Assembly (NCBI RefSeq): GCF_018882095.1
Contig: NZ_JACVPD010000001.1
Location: 806,001-870,000 of the forward strand
Direction of reading: 5' to 3'
Origin: Polynucleobacter sp. CS-Odin-A6
GTDB taxonomy: Bacteria > Pseudomonadota > Gammaproteobacteria > Burkholderiales > Burkholderiaceae
Length of the DNA stretch: 64,000 bases
Shown here: positions 16,829 through 26,050 of the stretch, piece after piece
Layout: each line of letters starts with the position of its first letter
How positions within the stretch are numbered: position 1 is the first letter of the stretch
Notes under the pieces: generated by a model
Told to the model about the DNA's origin: nothing
What the model saw: only the letters and a program-made list of their open reading frames with translations
Database searches by the model: none
Program-made: the position numbers and the translations under genes

Positions 16829-17326
16829 ATGAAACGTGCTGTACTGACCCTGATCGCGGTAAGCTCTTTAGCTGCCTGCGTGTCGGCGCCTACTGGTCCA
16901 ACTATTGCGATCATGCCGCGTGAAGGCAAGCCTTTTGAGGTTTTCCAGCAAGAAGATCAGCAATGCCGTGAGTTTGCTGCAAATGCCATTAAAGATACTA
17001 GCAATGCCGCACTAAAAGAGGGCGCTACAAGCGCGCTCATCGCTGCCGCTCTCGGTGCAGCCGCTGGTGCAGTGATCCAAGGGGGCAGTGGTCAGAACAT
17101 CGGTACGGGTGCAGGTATCGGCTTACTGGGTGGCGCGGGTATCGGTGCCATGAACGCTTCTGGTAAGCAAAATCAGGGCCAAGTTCAGTACAACATCGCT
17201 TATCAGCAATGCATGTATTCCAAAGGCAATCAAGTTCCTAGCTACCCAACACAAAGTAACTCCAGTTATATGCCACCACAAGGCAAGCCTGCGATGCCCT
17301 CAAATGGATCTAAGCCCATTCAGTAA
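16829..17326 (+). CDS. Glycine-zipper lipoprotein
   Basis: 165 aa from ATG 16829, which has AGAGG upstream. The lipobox is L-A-A-C. The middle (about residues 65-110) is a Gly/Ala zipper (A-A-A-L-G-A-A-A-G-A-V, then G-A-G-I-G-L-L-G-G-A-G-I-G) of the kind that packs in or on membranes. Two Cys bracket it (Q-Q-C-R-E-F and Y-Q-Q-C-M-Y-S-K-G-N), a pattern shared by YMGG-like envelope lipoproteins. The tail is Pro/Ser/Gln-rich. Function unknown; probably co-transcribed with the Gly-rich protein before it. Confidence 0.78.
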   Translation: MKRAVLTLIAVSSLAACVSAPTGPTIAIMPREGKPFEVFQQEDQQCREFAANAIKDTSNAALKEGATSALIAAALGAAAGAVIQGGSGQNIGTGAGIGLLGGAGIGAMNASGKQNQGQVQYNIAYQQCMYSKGNQVPSYPTQSNSSYMPPQGKPAMPSNGSKPIQ

Positions 17327-17341
17327 AACAGTTTTCAGGAT

Positions 17342-18733
17342 TTAAACTTCGACCGGCGGATGCGTTTTCTCAAAGCGCGCCGCTGTTCTTCTAAAGAGGT
17401 AGAGCAGTAACAGTGCAGCTAAACCGAGGCTCATGCTATTGCCAGCCCAAAAGCCATTGGCGCCTTGTAAAAATTCAGGCGTATTGCCGAAAACATTAAA
17501 GCCCATCAGGTAGCCGCCACCTAAACCCACTCCCCAAAGTGAGCCTGCGTAAATCAGCATGGGCCAGAAGGCAACGCGATAAGCCCTCAGAATAAATGCC
17601 GCAGTAATCTGTAAGGCATCAAAGACTTGGTAAAAAGCAATAAACAAAAAGAGTGGAATAGAAAATAACTTCACCGCTTCTGGTGGATCATAGAGATCCA
17701 ATAGAGTGACTCTAAAAATCCATACCGCTACACCAATCACAATACATAAACTGGTTGTAAAGAAAACTGATGACCAACCAATTTCTTCAGCACGCTCTTG
17801 TTGGTTGGCGCCAATCGATTGTGAAACTAAGGTCATCGTTGCAATCGACAGTGATAAGGGAACCATATAAATGACTGTACCTAGATTAGCCACAATTTGA
17901 TGGCCCGCTAAAGCTGTAGTCCCTAGGCGCGCAATAAAGAGCGACATAAAGGTGAATGAGGTTACCTCAATCAAATAGCTAAAGCCAATCGGCGCACCTA
18001 ATTTGAGGAGAGTCCAAATGCGATGCCAGTCAGGCCAACTAAAGCGAGCAAAGATCTGGAATGGCTTGTAGAAGCGATCAAACAATACAAAACCCAGAGT
18101 AGAGATCAACCAGAACCAGCTGATGATGACCGTTGCTACGGCGCAACCTGGCCCGCCCATACCCTCGATACCAAGACCACCATAAATAAAGAGGAGATTG
18201 AGTGGCAACTTTAAACCAAGGCCAATGAGTTGAACTACCGTAATCACAGTAGGTCTAGAGACGGCATTGTGCAAAGCGATTAAGACGCGCATCGCCATAC
18301 TTGCGGGCAATCCAATCGCCAGAATGCTGAGATAGAGGCGCGCTTTTCCTTCAATATCAAGAGTGACCTGCGAAATCTCCAATAGAAGATCTGCATTAAG
18401 CAGAATCACGCATCCCAGCAGCGTCAGGCCCAATGCTAGCCAGGTCGCTTGCCGAACCTCCTCACCAATCTCGCTAAACCGTTTAGCGCCAAAGAGTTGA
18501 CCAGCAATTGGTGCAAGCGCAGAAATCACGCCAGTAACACCTACATAAATACTGATAAAAATCGCGGAAGCCATTGCTAGAGCAGCCAAATCATCGGCAG
18601 AGTAACGGGCTGTCATCGCAGTATCTAGTACGCCAAAGGCAATGACCGCTAATTGACCAATGAGTATGGGGCCCGCTAATTTCAGTAGGGAGGGGATATC
18701 CTCGCGCAAACGCGATAGCTTAAAGTGCAACAC
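17342..18733 (-). CDS. MATE family multidrug exporter (NorM-like)
   Basis: 463 aa with twelve predicted membrane helices, standard for MATE. The N-terminal G-P-I-L-I-G-Q-L-A motif, the D-T-A-M-T-A-R pattern on helix 1-2 and the repeat-half motif G-A-P-I-G-F-S-Y-L-I-E are as in NorM. These exchange Na+ or H+ for cationic drugs and dyes. It lies 3 bp behind the glycosyltransferase gene and converges on the lipoprotein at 16829. Substrates cannot be inferred. Confidence 0.9.
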   Translation of the reverse strand: MLHFKLSRLREDIPSLLKLAGPILIGQLAVIAFGVLDTAMTARYSADDLAALAMASAIFISIYVGVTGVISALAPIAGQLFGAKRFSEIGEEVRQATWLALGLTLLGCVILLNADLLLEISQVTLDIEGKARLYLSILAIGLPASMAMRVLIALHNAVSRPTVITVVQLIGLGLKLPLNLLFIYGGLGIEGMGGPGCAVATVIISWFWLISTLGFVLFDRFYKPFQIFARFSWPDWHRIWTLLKLGAPIGFSYLIEVTSFTFMSLFIARLGTTALAGHQIVANLGTVIYMVPLSLSIATMTLVSQSIGANQQERAEEIGWSSVFFTTSLCIVIGVAVWIFRVTLLDLYDPPEAVKLFSIPLFLFIAFYQVFDALQITAAFILRAYRVAFWPMLIYAGSLWGVGLGGGYLMGFNVFGNTPEFLQGANGFWAGNSMSLGLAALLLLYLFRRTAARFEKTHPPVEV

Positions 18734-18736
18734 GAT

Positions 18737-20464
18737 TTATTCTTTATTAGCGGACGTAATTTGGTAAAGACGTAAACGCTCATCGCGGTCAGCTGCGCGA
18801 CGATCTTCCCAAAGTAATTCAATCTGCTTGTTATTCAGCCTGGCGTATGCCTTAGCTTCAAGTGAGCTGTGCGTTAACATGAGATTGCAGCTAGGATCAT
18901 CGCGCAAAGGCAGTTTAGTAAAGTAGCTAAATGAGGCCAACTGAGCAGGACCTAAATTACTGGTATCAATGCATCCTGGTGTGTTGGCAATCATATTTAC
19001 TAAGCGATCAGATACATAGCGATACGTCTTGGCGTAATTAATCGTCGGTAACCAAAGCGTCATTAACAATACCCACATGAGGGTAGTGCCAGAGGCAGAG
19101 ATGATGAGGCAACGCCAGATTTCTTTTGGAGCACGTGAAGTTCTCCAGCGCACAATCGCCATCCATACGCCAGTAATGGCGATGGCAATCACCAGGCTAA
19201 AGTAATCAAGCTGCGCCTGAAAGCCTGGCAACAGTCGCGCTAAATTAGCTGCGGTTGATTCTGGATAGCCCGTGACTTTTGCTAACCAAATAATCCAAAT
19301 AGCCAAAGCAATTAGGGTAAAGCTAAACATCGCAAACCAATCAATGAAGCTAATGAGATTTCGCTTGAGAATCGGCAGGCTAAATGCAGCAATAATGGAG
19401 AGGCTCGGAATCAGAATAATGAGATCATGTTCATTGGCCTCCAGCCTGAATACAACATAAATCAAGCAAGCGATAAATAAACTGAGCGGAATACAAAGAT
19501 GGGGGGCACGCCATTGACCTGCTTTTTTAGCGCGGCCCCAATGGGCGAGAGAGATAATTGCCAATGGCCACACCGGCCAAGCGTAAGCCCAAAAGTTCAC
19601 ACCTAAAAATCCCAGCGATTCAATTGAAGGGGTAGCGCGCATTTCTGGCATATTGCGCCAGCCTTCTTCAGCAATATGACGCCACTCGGGAGTGAGGTTG
19701 CCGAGATACCAAAGTGACGGCCAAATAGCAAAGCCAATTAAGCCTAGAAAGGTGCTGGTTAAGGTCCAACGGAAACGGAGCTTAGCATTACTTGCGATCA
19801 CAGCAATGATGGTGGAGCTCACAATCAGTAAGCTCAGCGTGAGATTGCTCGAGAGCGCCACGATGGCAATGCCAAGGCCAGTCCATAAACCGCCTTGCCA
19901 TGGTTTATCCAGGCCACGGACAGTGCCGTACAAGACAATAGTGATGCCCATGAGTTGCGCCATCATGGGTGTAGTTTCATGTGTGCGTTGTGCAAGACCG
20001 ACACAAGCTAAGAAAATCAGTAATGCGCCATCAGCGAGTGTCATGCCATAGTTTTTGCGACCTGGTTGACCACCCACAGCCAATGCAATCGGCTGCACTT
20101 CTTGACGACGACCCAAAAGATAGGTGGCATACCAAATTGCCAAAGCGGCTGCAAAGAAGCAGACTGCTGAATAGAGCCGCGCAGCATTGGCCATACCAAT
20201 GAATGGGCCAAACCAATCCATGAGGGTTGCGCCTAACCAATACGGGAATGGCGCTCCAAGAGAAACATCACGTCCTGCTAGATGCGGAACAATCCAATCT
20301 AAGGCTTTACCTTGTTGCAAAGTCCACATGCCACCAAATCCGATGGCATCTTCATTCTTCCAAGGATCGCGCGCAAACAGACCGGCAAGACCATAGATCA
20401 AGGTCAACGCAAAAATAATCATGCGAGGAATCGAGGTGGTGGCAGCGGCGGTGAGTTTAACCAT
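18737..20464 (-). CDS. ArnT/PMT-like membrane glycosyltransferase
   Basis: 575 aa with about ten or more membrane helices. The first periplasmic loop has A-R-D-P-W-K-N-E-D-A (32-40), the acidic motif used by GT-C enzymes of the ArnT/PMT group to hold the lipid-phosphate sugar donor. The C-terminal periplasmic domain has D-T-S-N-L-G-P and a final E-D-R-R-A-A-D-R-D-E. It likely moves a sugar from an undecaprenyl carrier to an envelope acceptor. No arn genes are nearby, so lipid A modification is only one possibility. First gene of a pair with the MATE gene. Confidence 0.8.
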   Translation of the reverse strand: MVKLTAAATTSIPRMIIFALTLIYGLAGLFARDPWKNEDAIGFGGMWTLQQGKALDWIVPHLAGRDVSLGAPFPYWLGATLMDWFGPFIGMANAARLYSAVCFFAAALAIWYATYLLGRRQEVQPIALAVGGQPGRKNYGMTLADGALLIFLACVGLAQRTHETTPMMAQLMGITIVLYGTVRGLDKPWQGGLWTGLGIAIVALSSNLTLSLLIVSSTIIAVIASNAKLRFRWTLTSTFLGLIGFAIWPSLWYLGNLTPEWRHIAEEGWRNMPEMRATPSIESLGFLGVNFWAYAWPVWPLAIISLAHWGRAKKAGQWRAPHLCIPLSLFIACLIYVVFRLEANEHDLIILIPSLSIIAAFSLPILKRNLISFIDWFAMFSFTLIALAIWIIWLAKVTGYPESTAANLARLLPGFQAQLDYFSLVIAIAITGVWMAIVRWRTSRAPKEIWRCLIISASGTTLMWVLLMTLWLPTINYAKTYRYVSDRLVNMIANTPGCIDTSNLGPAQLASFSYFTKLPLRDDPSCNLMLTHSSLEAKAYARLNNKQIELLWEDRRAADRDERLRLYQITSANKE

Positions 20465-20511
20465 GCGTGAGGTTCAAGTAGAGCAATACAAATGAATACA
20501 GAGAAAACAAG

Positions 20512-20539
20512 AAACAAAAAAGGCAGCAAACGCTGCCTT
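20512..20539 (-). terminator. Intrinsic terminator after rpmE2
   Basis: Read leftward: AAGGCAGC, 4-nt loop, GCTGCCTT, then TTTTTTG. Perfect 8-bp stem (20520-20527 with 20532-20539). It ends the trxA-rho-rpmE2 stretch before the glycosyltransferase gene. Confidence 0.9.
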
Positions 20540-20591
20540 GATTATCTCGCAGGGGAGGGTGAATGCCCAGCCCCTATATTGAGTAAGTCTA

Positions 20592-20942
20592 TTAAGAAGC
20601 CTTCTTCTTAGCTGGCTTTTCAGCCGCCTTAGCTTCTGCAGCAGCTGCTTTTTTCTCAGCAGTTTTAGCAGCACCATCACCAGCTGCTTTAGCAACGGCT
20701 TTAGTACCGAATTTCTGACGGAATTTCTCAACACGACCGGCAGTATCCATAATCTTCTGGGTACCAGTGTAGAAAGGGTGTGACTCAGATGAAGTCTCGA
20801 TCTTGGACAAAGGATATTCCTTGCCATCTTCCCACTTGATTGTCTCTCTAGTAGACATAGTGGAGCGAGTCTTGAAGCTGAAGTTATTAGAAACATCTAC
20901 AAAGACGATTTCACGATATTCGGGGTGAATGCCAGGTTTCAT
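20592..20942 (-). CDS. rpmE2: Ribosomal protein bL31, type B, with a Lys/Ala tail
   Basis: 116 aa. The first 80 or so residues are bL31: M-K-P-G-I-H-P-E-Y, then [10 protein letters not shown] and F-R-Q-K-F-G. The zinc-binding Cys of type A are absent, so this is the zinc-free form (as YkgM in E. coli). A C-terminal tail of about 33 residues made of Ala, Lys and Glu is extra to the E. coli protein (87 aa). It follows rho, as bL31 genes often do. Confidence 0.95.
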   Translation of the reverse strand: MKPGIHPEYREIVFVDVSNNFSFKTRSTMSTRETIKWEDGKEYPLSKIETSSESHPFYTGTQKIMDTAGRVEKFRQKFGTKAVAKAAGDGAAKTAEKKAAAAEAKAAEKPAKKKAS

Positions 20943-21100
20943 TATTAAGTCCTATTAGCAGGCAGCCGTGAGGGGGAGGTATAGAAACACCAGACCCAAA
21001 TACTTACCCAAGTTAAATGCAAATTAGTACAGCGATAAAGGCGAAATTATGCCATGAAATCAACAACAAAGCGCACTTTAACCTACTCTGAGAGGCTAAT

Positions 21101-22363
21101 TTAGCCGCCCTTGCGCATTAAATCGAAGAATTCACCATTATTTTTGGTTGATTTGAGCTTATCCACAATGAAGTTCATCGCCTCAATATCGTCCATATCG
21201 GCCAATAATTTACGGAGAACCCAGATTTTCTGGAGGTTTTCTGCCTTAACCAACAACTCTTCACGACGGGTGCCGGACTTATTGAGGTTAATCGATGGAT
21301 ACACACGGCGCTCTGCCAAACGACGCTCAAGGTGTACTTCCATATTGCCAGTGCCTTTGAACTCTTCGTAAATCAAGTCATCCATACGGCTACCAGTTTC
21401 AATCAAAGCGGTAGCGATGATGGTGAGTGAACCGCCTTCTTCCACGTTACGGGCAGCACCAAAGAAACGCTTAGGGCGTTGTAGAGCATTGGCATCCACA
21501 CCACCAGAGAGTACTTTTCCTGAGGAAGGGATGACGGTGTTGTAGGCGCGAGCGAGACGAGTAATGGAGTCGAGCAAGATGATGACGTCTTTTTTCATTT
21601 CCACCAAACGCTTGGCTTTTTCAATCACCATCTCGGCTACTTGAACGTGACGTACGGCTGGCTCATCAAAGGTAGAGGCAACCACTTCACCGCGCACGGA
21701 ACGTTGCATCTCAGTCACTTCTTCAGGGCGCTCATCTACTAGTAAGACGATCAAAATCGCATCCGGATTGTTTGCGGCAATGGCATGCGCAATGTGCTGC
21801 ATCATCACGGTCTTACCGGATTTAGGTGAAGAGACGATCAAGCCACGCTGGCCATAGCCAATCGGGGAGATCATATCGATGATGCGGCCAGTAAGATTCT
21901 CTTCTGCCTTAATATCGCGCTCTAGTTGAACCACGCGATTCGGATGTAAAGGCGTTAAGTTCTCGAACATGATGCGGTTCTTCAAAGCCTCTGGAGGCAA
22001 ACCATTGATCTTGTCTACCTTGACCAGCGCAAAGTAACGCTCGCCATCTTTAGGGGTGCGAACCTCGCCTTCAACGCTGTCACCGGTGTGCAGGTTAAAG
22101 CGACGGATCTGCGCAGGGGAGATATAAATGTCGTCTGGAGAAGCCATGTAAGAGGCATCTGGAGAGCGTAAGAAACCAAAGCCATCTGGCAATACTTCTA
22201 AAGTACCGTCACCGAAAACCGACTCACCTTCCTTGGCGCGCTTTTTCAGAATGGCAAACATCAATTCTTGTTTGCGCATGCGCTGGGTGTTTTCGATCTC
22301 CAGGCTAGCTGCCATTTCTAGTAGGGCGGATACGTGGAGTACTTTAAGTTCGGATAATTGCAT
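21101..22363 (-). CDS. rho: Transcription termination factor Rho
   Basis: 420 aa, the usual length. Hexameric RNA helicase that ends transcription. N-terminal helix bundle, then the cold-shock RNA-binding fold (G-F-G-F-L-R-S-P-D), the Q-loop and Walker A S-P-K-S-G-K-T, Walker [17 protein letters not shown], and R-R-E-E-L-L at the C-terminus. It stands between trxA and rpmE2. A leader of about 180 bp (22364-22540) separates it from the trxA terminator and could carry the rho autoregulation known in other bacteria. Confidence 0.98.
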   Translation of the reverse strand: MQLSELKVLHVSALLEMAASLEIENTQRMRKQELMFAILKKRAKEGESVFGDGTLEVLPDGFGFLRSPDASYMASPDDIYISPAQIRRFNLHTGDSVEGEVRTPKDGERYFALVKVDKINGLPPEALKNRIMFENLTPLHPNRVVQLERDIKAEENLTGRIIDMISPIGYGQRGLIVSSPKSGKTVMMQHIAHAIAANNPDAILIVLLVDERPEEVTEMQRSVRGEVVASTFDEPAVRHVQVAEMVIEKAKRLVEMKKDVIILLDSITRLARAYNTVIPSSGKVLSGGVDANALQRPKRFFGAARNVEEGGSLTIIATALIETGSRMDDLIYEEFKGTGNMEVHLERRLAERRVYPSINLNKSGTRREELLVKAENLQKIWVLRKLLADMDDIEAMNFIVDKLKSTKNNGEFFDLMRKGG

Positions 22364-22540
22364 GTGGTTCTCGGGTGTTGATTAGGAGTTAGATGTGTTT
22401 TGGGATATCGCTGTCTAGATGGATATCAGACAGATTTGGGGAAAAACAAGAATTTGGGGGGAATTTGCTAAGAAAGTGAGCACTGTAAGTGCGTTGAAGT
22501 ACTGATGAACTAGATACTACACTAAAAAACAATAAAGGAA

Positions 22541-22573
22541 AGCGAAAACACAGGCTCACCCAGTGAACCTGTG
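22541..22573 (-). terminator. Intrinsic terminator after trxA
   Basis: Leftward: CACAGGTTCA, short loop, TGAGCCTGTG (one G-T pair; 22549-22573), then TTTTCGCTTT. It lies 13 bp after the trxA stop and should uncouple rho from trxA. Confidence 0.8.
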
Positions 22574-22585
22574 ATCGAAGATGAT

Positions 22586-22912
22586 TTACAGATGACTATC
22601 AATAAAGGCGGTCAACTGGGATTTGGCCAAAGCGCCTACTTTTTGAGCAGCAACGGTGCCGTTCTTAAAGAGGATCAATGTCGGAATGCCCCGAATGTTG
22701 AACTGGGCGGGAACGCCTTGGTTCTCATCGACGTTCATTTTGGCGATTTGGATCTTGTCACCATATTCGTTAGAGAGCTCTTCGAGGATAGGGCCGATCA
22801 TCTTGCAAGGGCCACACCACTCAGCCCAGAAGTCGAGCAATACCGGTTTATCGGATTTGAGAACATCTTGCTCGAATGAAGCGTCAGTTACATATTTAAT
22901 GCCGGCACCCAT
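22586..22912 (-). CDS. trxA: Thioredoxin 1
   Basis: 108 aa, the E. coli length. Cytosolic disulfide reductase; active site [10 protein letters not shown], the cis-Pro in R-G-I-P-T-L and the F-K-N-G turn are all intact. Its position before rho is conserved in beta- and gammaproteobacteria. It is divergent from addB with 120 bp between the starts. Confidence 0.97.
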   Translation of the reverse strand: MGAGIKYVTDASFEQDVLKSDKPVLLDFWAEWCGPCKMIGPILEELSNEYGDKIQIAKMNVDENQGVPAQFNIRGIPTLILFKNGTVAAQKVGALAKSQLTAFIDSHL

Positions 22913-23032
22913 GAAAATTCCTTATTTAGTCTTATTTGGTTATATCGTTACAAAGCTTATATTAGCAATAAGCGACGCTTTCTGCCCAAAACTTGAAAAA
23001 CTGCTCCAAAACTACACCCCAATCTTGCCTGC

Positions 23033-26000
23033 ATGAATCACCCATTTCCGACCCTTTCTGATCAGCAGCAGCCTCATGCTTGGGCCATTACGCCCAATGC
23101 AGATGCCTTGGAGGAGCTCGCCAAGGGTATTTGGGATTGTGCAAAGCAAACGAATCAGCGCCCCTTAGTGGTGCTCAGTACTGCTGGTCCCTTAATGGGG
23201 GTCAGAGCCGCTCTGGAAAAGTATCGACCCCAGAATCTGCCAAGCCAAATTGCTTTCCTTCCGCAGGTGATGAGCTTTAACGATTGGTTAGAAGCAGCAC
23301 CAGGCGCGTGGAAGTTTCCTAAAAAACAAACGGATCTCGAGCGCTGGCTAGCGGTATATCTCAACGTGCGCAAACATCCTACTTTACAAAGTTGGTTTAA
23401 GGCCGAGAGTGAATCCGGAGCTTGGGGTTTAGCGCAAGCCGTGATTGATGCCTGTGATGCCTTATCCGAAGCAGTGGTTCCACAGATGCAGGGCGAGATC
23501 AATGCTTTAGTGCAAAGTCGCACGCTCGATGCAGATGCTTGGGTTAAGAAAGTGGAAGTGCTGCTAGATCAAGCGATCGCAAAAGCTTATGTAGGCCTTT
23601 CTCGTAAAGTCGTTGATCAAGAGTCAATTGTTTTGCTCGCGTTCTGGCGCTTCCTCAGTAGCCCTGGCAATCCGGTGATGCGAAAACATTTCGCTCTAGC
23701 GGCGCATCTTGAGGCGGCTAGTGCGAATCAAAGTCAATCTCAAGATCAGCCGCGACCATTAATCTGGGTTCAAACAGCAGACCCCAAACCCATTGATCAA
23801 GAGACGATCTCTCAATATCTTGCGGACTATGCGCAATTTGCACCGGTAGTTCATGTAGGGGTAGATTGGCATTCAGTTGCACTCTGGTCTGAAGCCTTGG
23901 TTGGCTTAGATACTGGCGCAGATACAGAAGGGCAACTACTACCAGCAGATGAAGCGCAGAGTGCGCTCATTAATCGCAATATTCAAGCGAGTGCTCATGA
24001 GGGGTGGCGCTTGATTGCCGCTAGTCGTTTTGAGGAGTTAGCCTGGGCTGCAGCTAAATCTATCGAGACCCATTTAATTGCTGGTAAGACCAATATCGCG
24101 CTAGTTGCGCAAGATCGTTTAGCGGCTCGAAGGGCGCGTGCATTATTGGCACGCTTTGGCCCTAGTCTGCGCATCCGCGATGAAACCGGTTGGAAGCTAT
24201 CCACCACGCGTGCTGCGGCAGCACTCAATAGTTACTTAGAATTAATCCGCTCGCCCAAGGAAGGACCGAGCGCTAGCGCCTTACTCGACTTTTTACAAAA
24301 CCCGTATTTTGATATTGCCCATGCTTTGCAAAAGACCCCTGAGTCCTGTATTAGTTTGATCGCGCAATTGGAAGACATCTTGATTGCCAGTCAAGCCAAG
24401 TCAGGTTGGGAAACATTTAGGATGGCGATTGAGCGTGCTAACGCTAATGCCTCATCACAAGGTAGCGTGCCGTATGAGGCACTCTTGCAACTGATGAACT
24501 GCTTGCAGAAACAACATACTCAGTGGCAAGCACTCAAACTCGATTGCGCTAACGCCTATGCACTTTTGCAAACCCATTTGCAGGATATGGGAATGGCGCA
24601 GCAACTAGAAGCTGATTCTGCTGGCAAGCAATTACTCGAAGTCTTGAAGTCATTCGATCTGGATGCGGGCCCTTATCAGAAGGTCACGATGCGTTTACCA
24701 GAATGGCTGAGCTTACTCAAGACGGTCATTGAAGAAGCCTCGTATCAAGAGGCTGGTACTGAGGCGCAAGCAACTTTGAGTATTTTGCCCTTGAGCTCAA
24801 CGCGTTTACGGGAGTTTGATGCGGTCGTATTGGTCGGTTGCGATGAACAGCAGTTGCCGGCGTTCTCAGAGCCGCCATTATTTTTCTCAGACGCACTCAA
24901 TCGCTTACTCAAAGCATCCACCATCACCGCGCAGTACATTCAGCAGGCAAGAGATTTGTCCCAACTACTAGTCTCTTGTCCACAAGTCGATTTGCTCTGG
25001 CAAAGTAAAAGTAAAAGCGGTGAGCCACTCAGGCCATCAGCGTGGATTAGTCGTTTGCGCACTCAACTTCCGCATTGGCCCATCTTAGAAGCTACACCGG
25101 ATACTCATGTGGACCAGTCAAAGCCATTGCAAGAGGCAGTGACTACTGTGAGTGCAGAGATTGCTTTACCGGTGAGTATGTCACCCAGTGCTTATAAGGC
25201 TTTGAGAGATTGTCCTTATCGCTACTATGTGCGGAGTATTTTAGGTTTACGGCAGGCAAAAGAATTCGAAGAAGGTTTTGATGCGTCATTAGCTGGACAG
25301 GTGTTGCATTCCTTGCTGAAGAACTTCTTTCAGGCCTTAAAAATCGAAGAGCAAGAATCCCATTCGAATATTGATCAAGATGTGGATGCACGAAGACTTT
25401 GGATGCAAGAGCACCTCACCAAGCATTCAGAAAAAGAATTTGAGCGCTTGATCAAAGGTGATGCCAGAGTAATGGGTACTTTGCGAGATTGGCAAAAACA
25501 AATCCCTAGCTTTATTGATTGGCAATTAAAGCGTGAGGCAGCAGGTTGGCAATATCACAATGCCGAGTTATCGGTAGGTTTCATGGTGACGTTGACTGAT
25601 CCCGATGGAGTGCATAGAGAGATTCAGATTGCGGGTCGCGCTGACCGCTTTGATGTGAACTCGAATGATCCCGCTATCGCAGCAGTCATGGATTACAAGA
25701 ACCAAGGCATGACCAAAATAAAGAAGCGGGCAGAGCGTTTATTGGATGATCCGCAATTACTCATCTATGCCCGCGCTATTAATGAGGGCGCATTATCAGC
25801 CCATCTTCCTGGGCGTACTATTGAACAGGCGGAGTGGGTTTCATTAAAGGCAGACATTAAAAAGGCGGATGACAAGATCGTCAGAGTCCACTCGGTTGAG
25901 AATATGCCAGAGATGATGGCGCAATTTTCAGAGCAGCTTAGTGAGGATCTGGAAGTGCTGTGGGCGCGTAAGCCCATGAAAGCCTTTGCACCCGATAGCG

Positions 26001-26050
26001 TTTGTCAATATTGCGAAGCCAGAGGCATTTGCAGAAAGGGGATGTGGTGA
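23033..26050 (+). CDS. addB: AddB-type nuclease/helicase-like subunit of the double-strand break repair complex
   Basis: 1005 aa. Partner of AddA in resection of DNA ends. The C-terminal PD-(D/E)XK nuclease has D871 (G-R-A-D-R-F-D) and D887-Y-K889. Four Cys for the iron-sulfur staple are present: C727 in R-D-C-P-Y-R-Y-Y and C991, C994, C1000 in the last 15 residues. The N-terminal half is a UvrD-like fold with no obvious Walker A, as expected of AddB. Its TGA overlaps the GTG of addA, so translation is coupled. The start ATG lies in a poor ribosome-site context. Confidence 0.92.
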   Translation: MNHPFPTLSDQQQPHAWAITPNADALEELAKGIWDCAKQTNQRPLVVLSTAGPLMGVRAALEKYRPQNLPSQIAFLPQVMSFNDWLEAAPGAWKFPKKQTDLERWLAVYLNVRKHPTLQSWFKAESESGAWGLAQAVIDACDALSEAVVPQMQGEINALVQSRTLDADAWVKKVEVLLDQAIAKAYVGLSRKVVDQESIVLLAFWRFLSSPGNPVMRKHFALAAHLEAASANQSQSQDQPRPLIWVQTADPKPIDQETISQYLADYAQFAPVVHVGVDWHSVALWSEALVGLDTGADTEGQLLPADEAQSALINRNIQASAHEGWRLIAASRFEELAWAAAKSIETHLIAGKTNIALVAQDRLAARRARALLARFGPSLRIRDETGWKLSTTRAAAALNSYLELIRSPKEGPSASALLDFLQNPYFDIAHALQKTPESCISLIAQLEDILIASQAKSGWETFRMAIERANANASSQGSVPYEALLQLMNCLQKQHTQWQALKLDCANAYALLQTHLQDMGMAQQLEADSAGKQLLEVLKSFDLDAGPYQKVTMRLPEWLSLLKTVIEEASYQEAGTEAQATLSILPLSSTRLREFDAVVLVGCDEQQLPAFSEPPLFFSDALNRLLKASTITAQYIQQARDLSQLLVSCPQVDLLWQSKSKSGEPLRPSAWISRLRTQLPHWPILEATPDTHVDQSKPLQEAVTTVSAEIALPVSMSPSAYKALRDCPYRYYVRSILGLRQAKEFEEGFDASLAGQVLHSLLKNFFQALKIEEQESHSNIDQDVDARRLWMQEHLTKHSEKEFERLIKGDARVMGTLRDWQKQIPSFIDWQLKREAAGWQYHNAELSVGFMVTLTDPDGVHREIQIAGRADRFDVNSNDPAIAAVMDYKNQGMTKIKKRAERLLDDPQLLIYARAINEGALSAHLPGRTIEQAEWVSLKADIKKADDKIVRVHSVENMPEMMAQFSEQLSEDLEVLWARKPMKAFAPDSVCQYCEARGICRKGMW

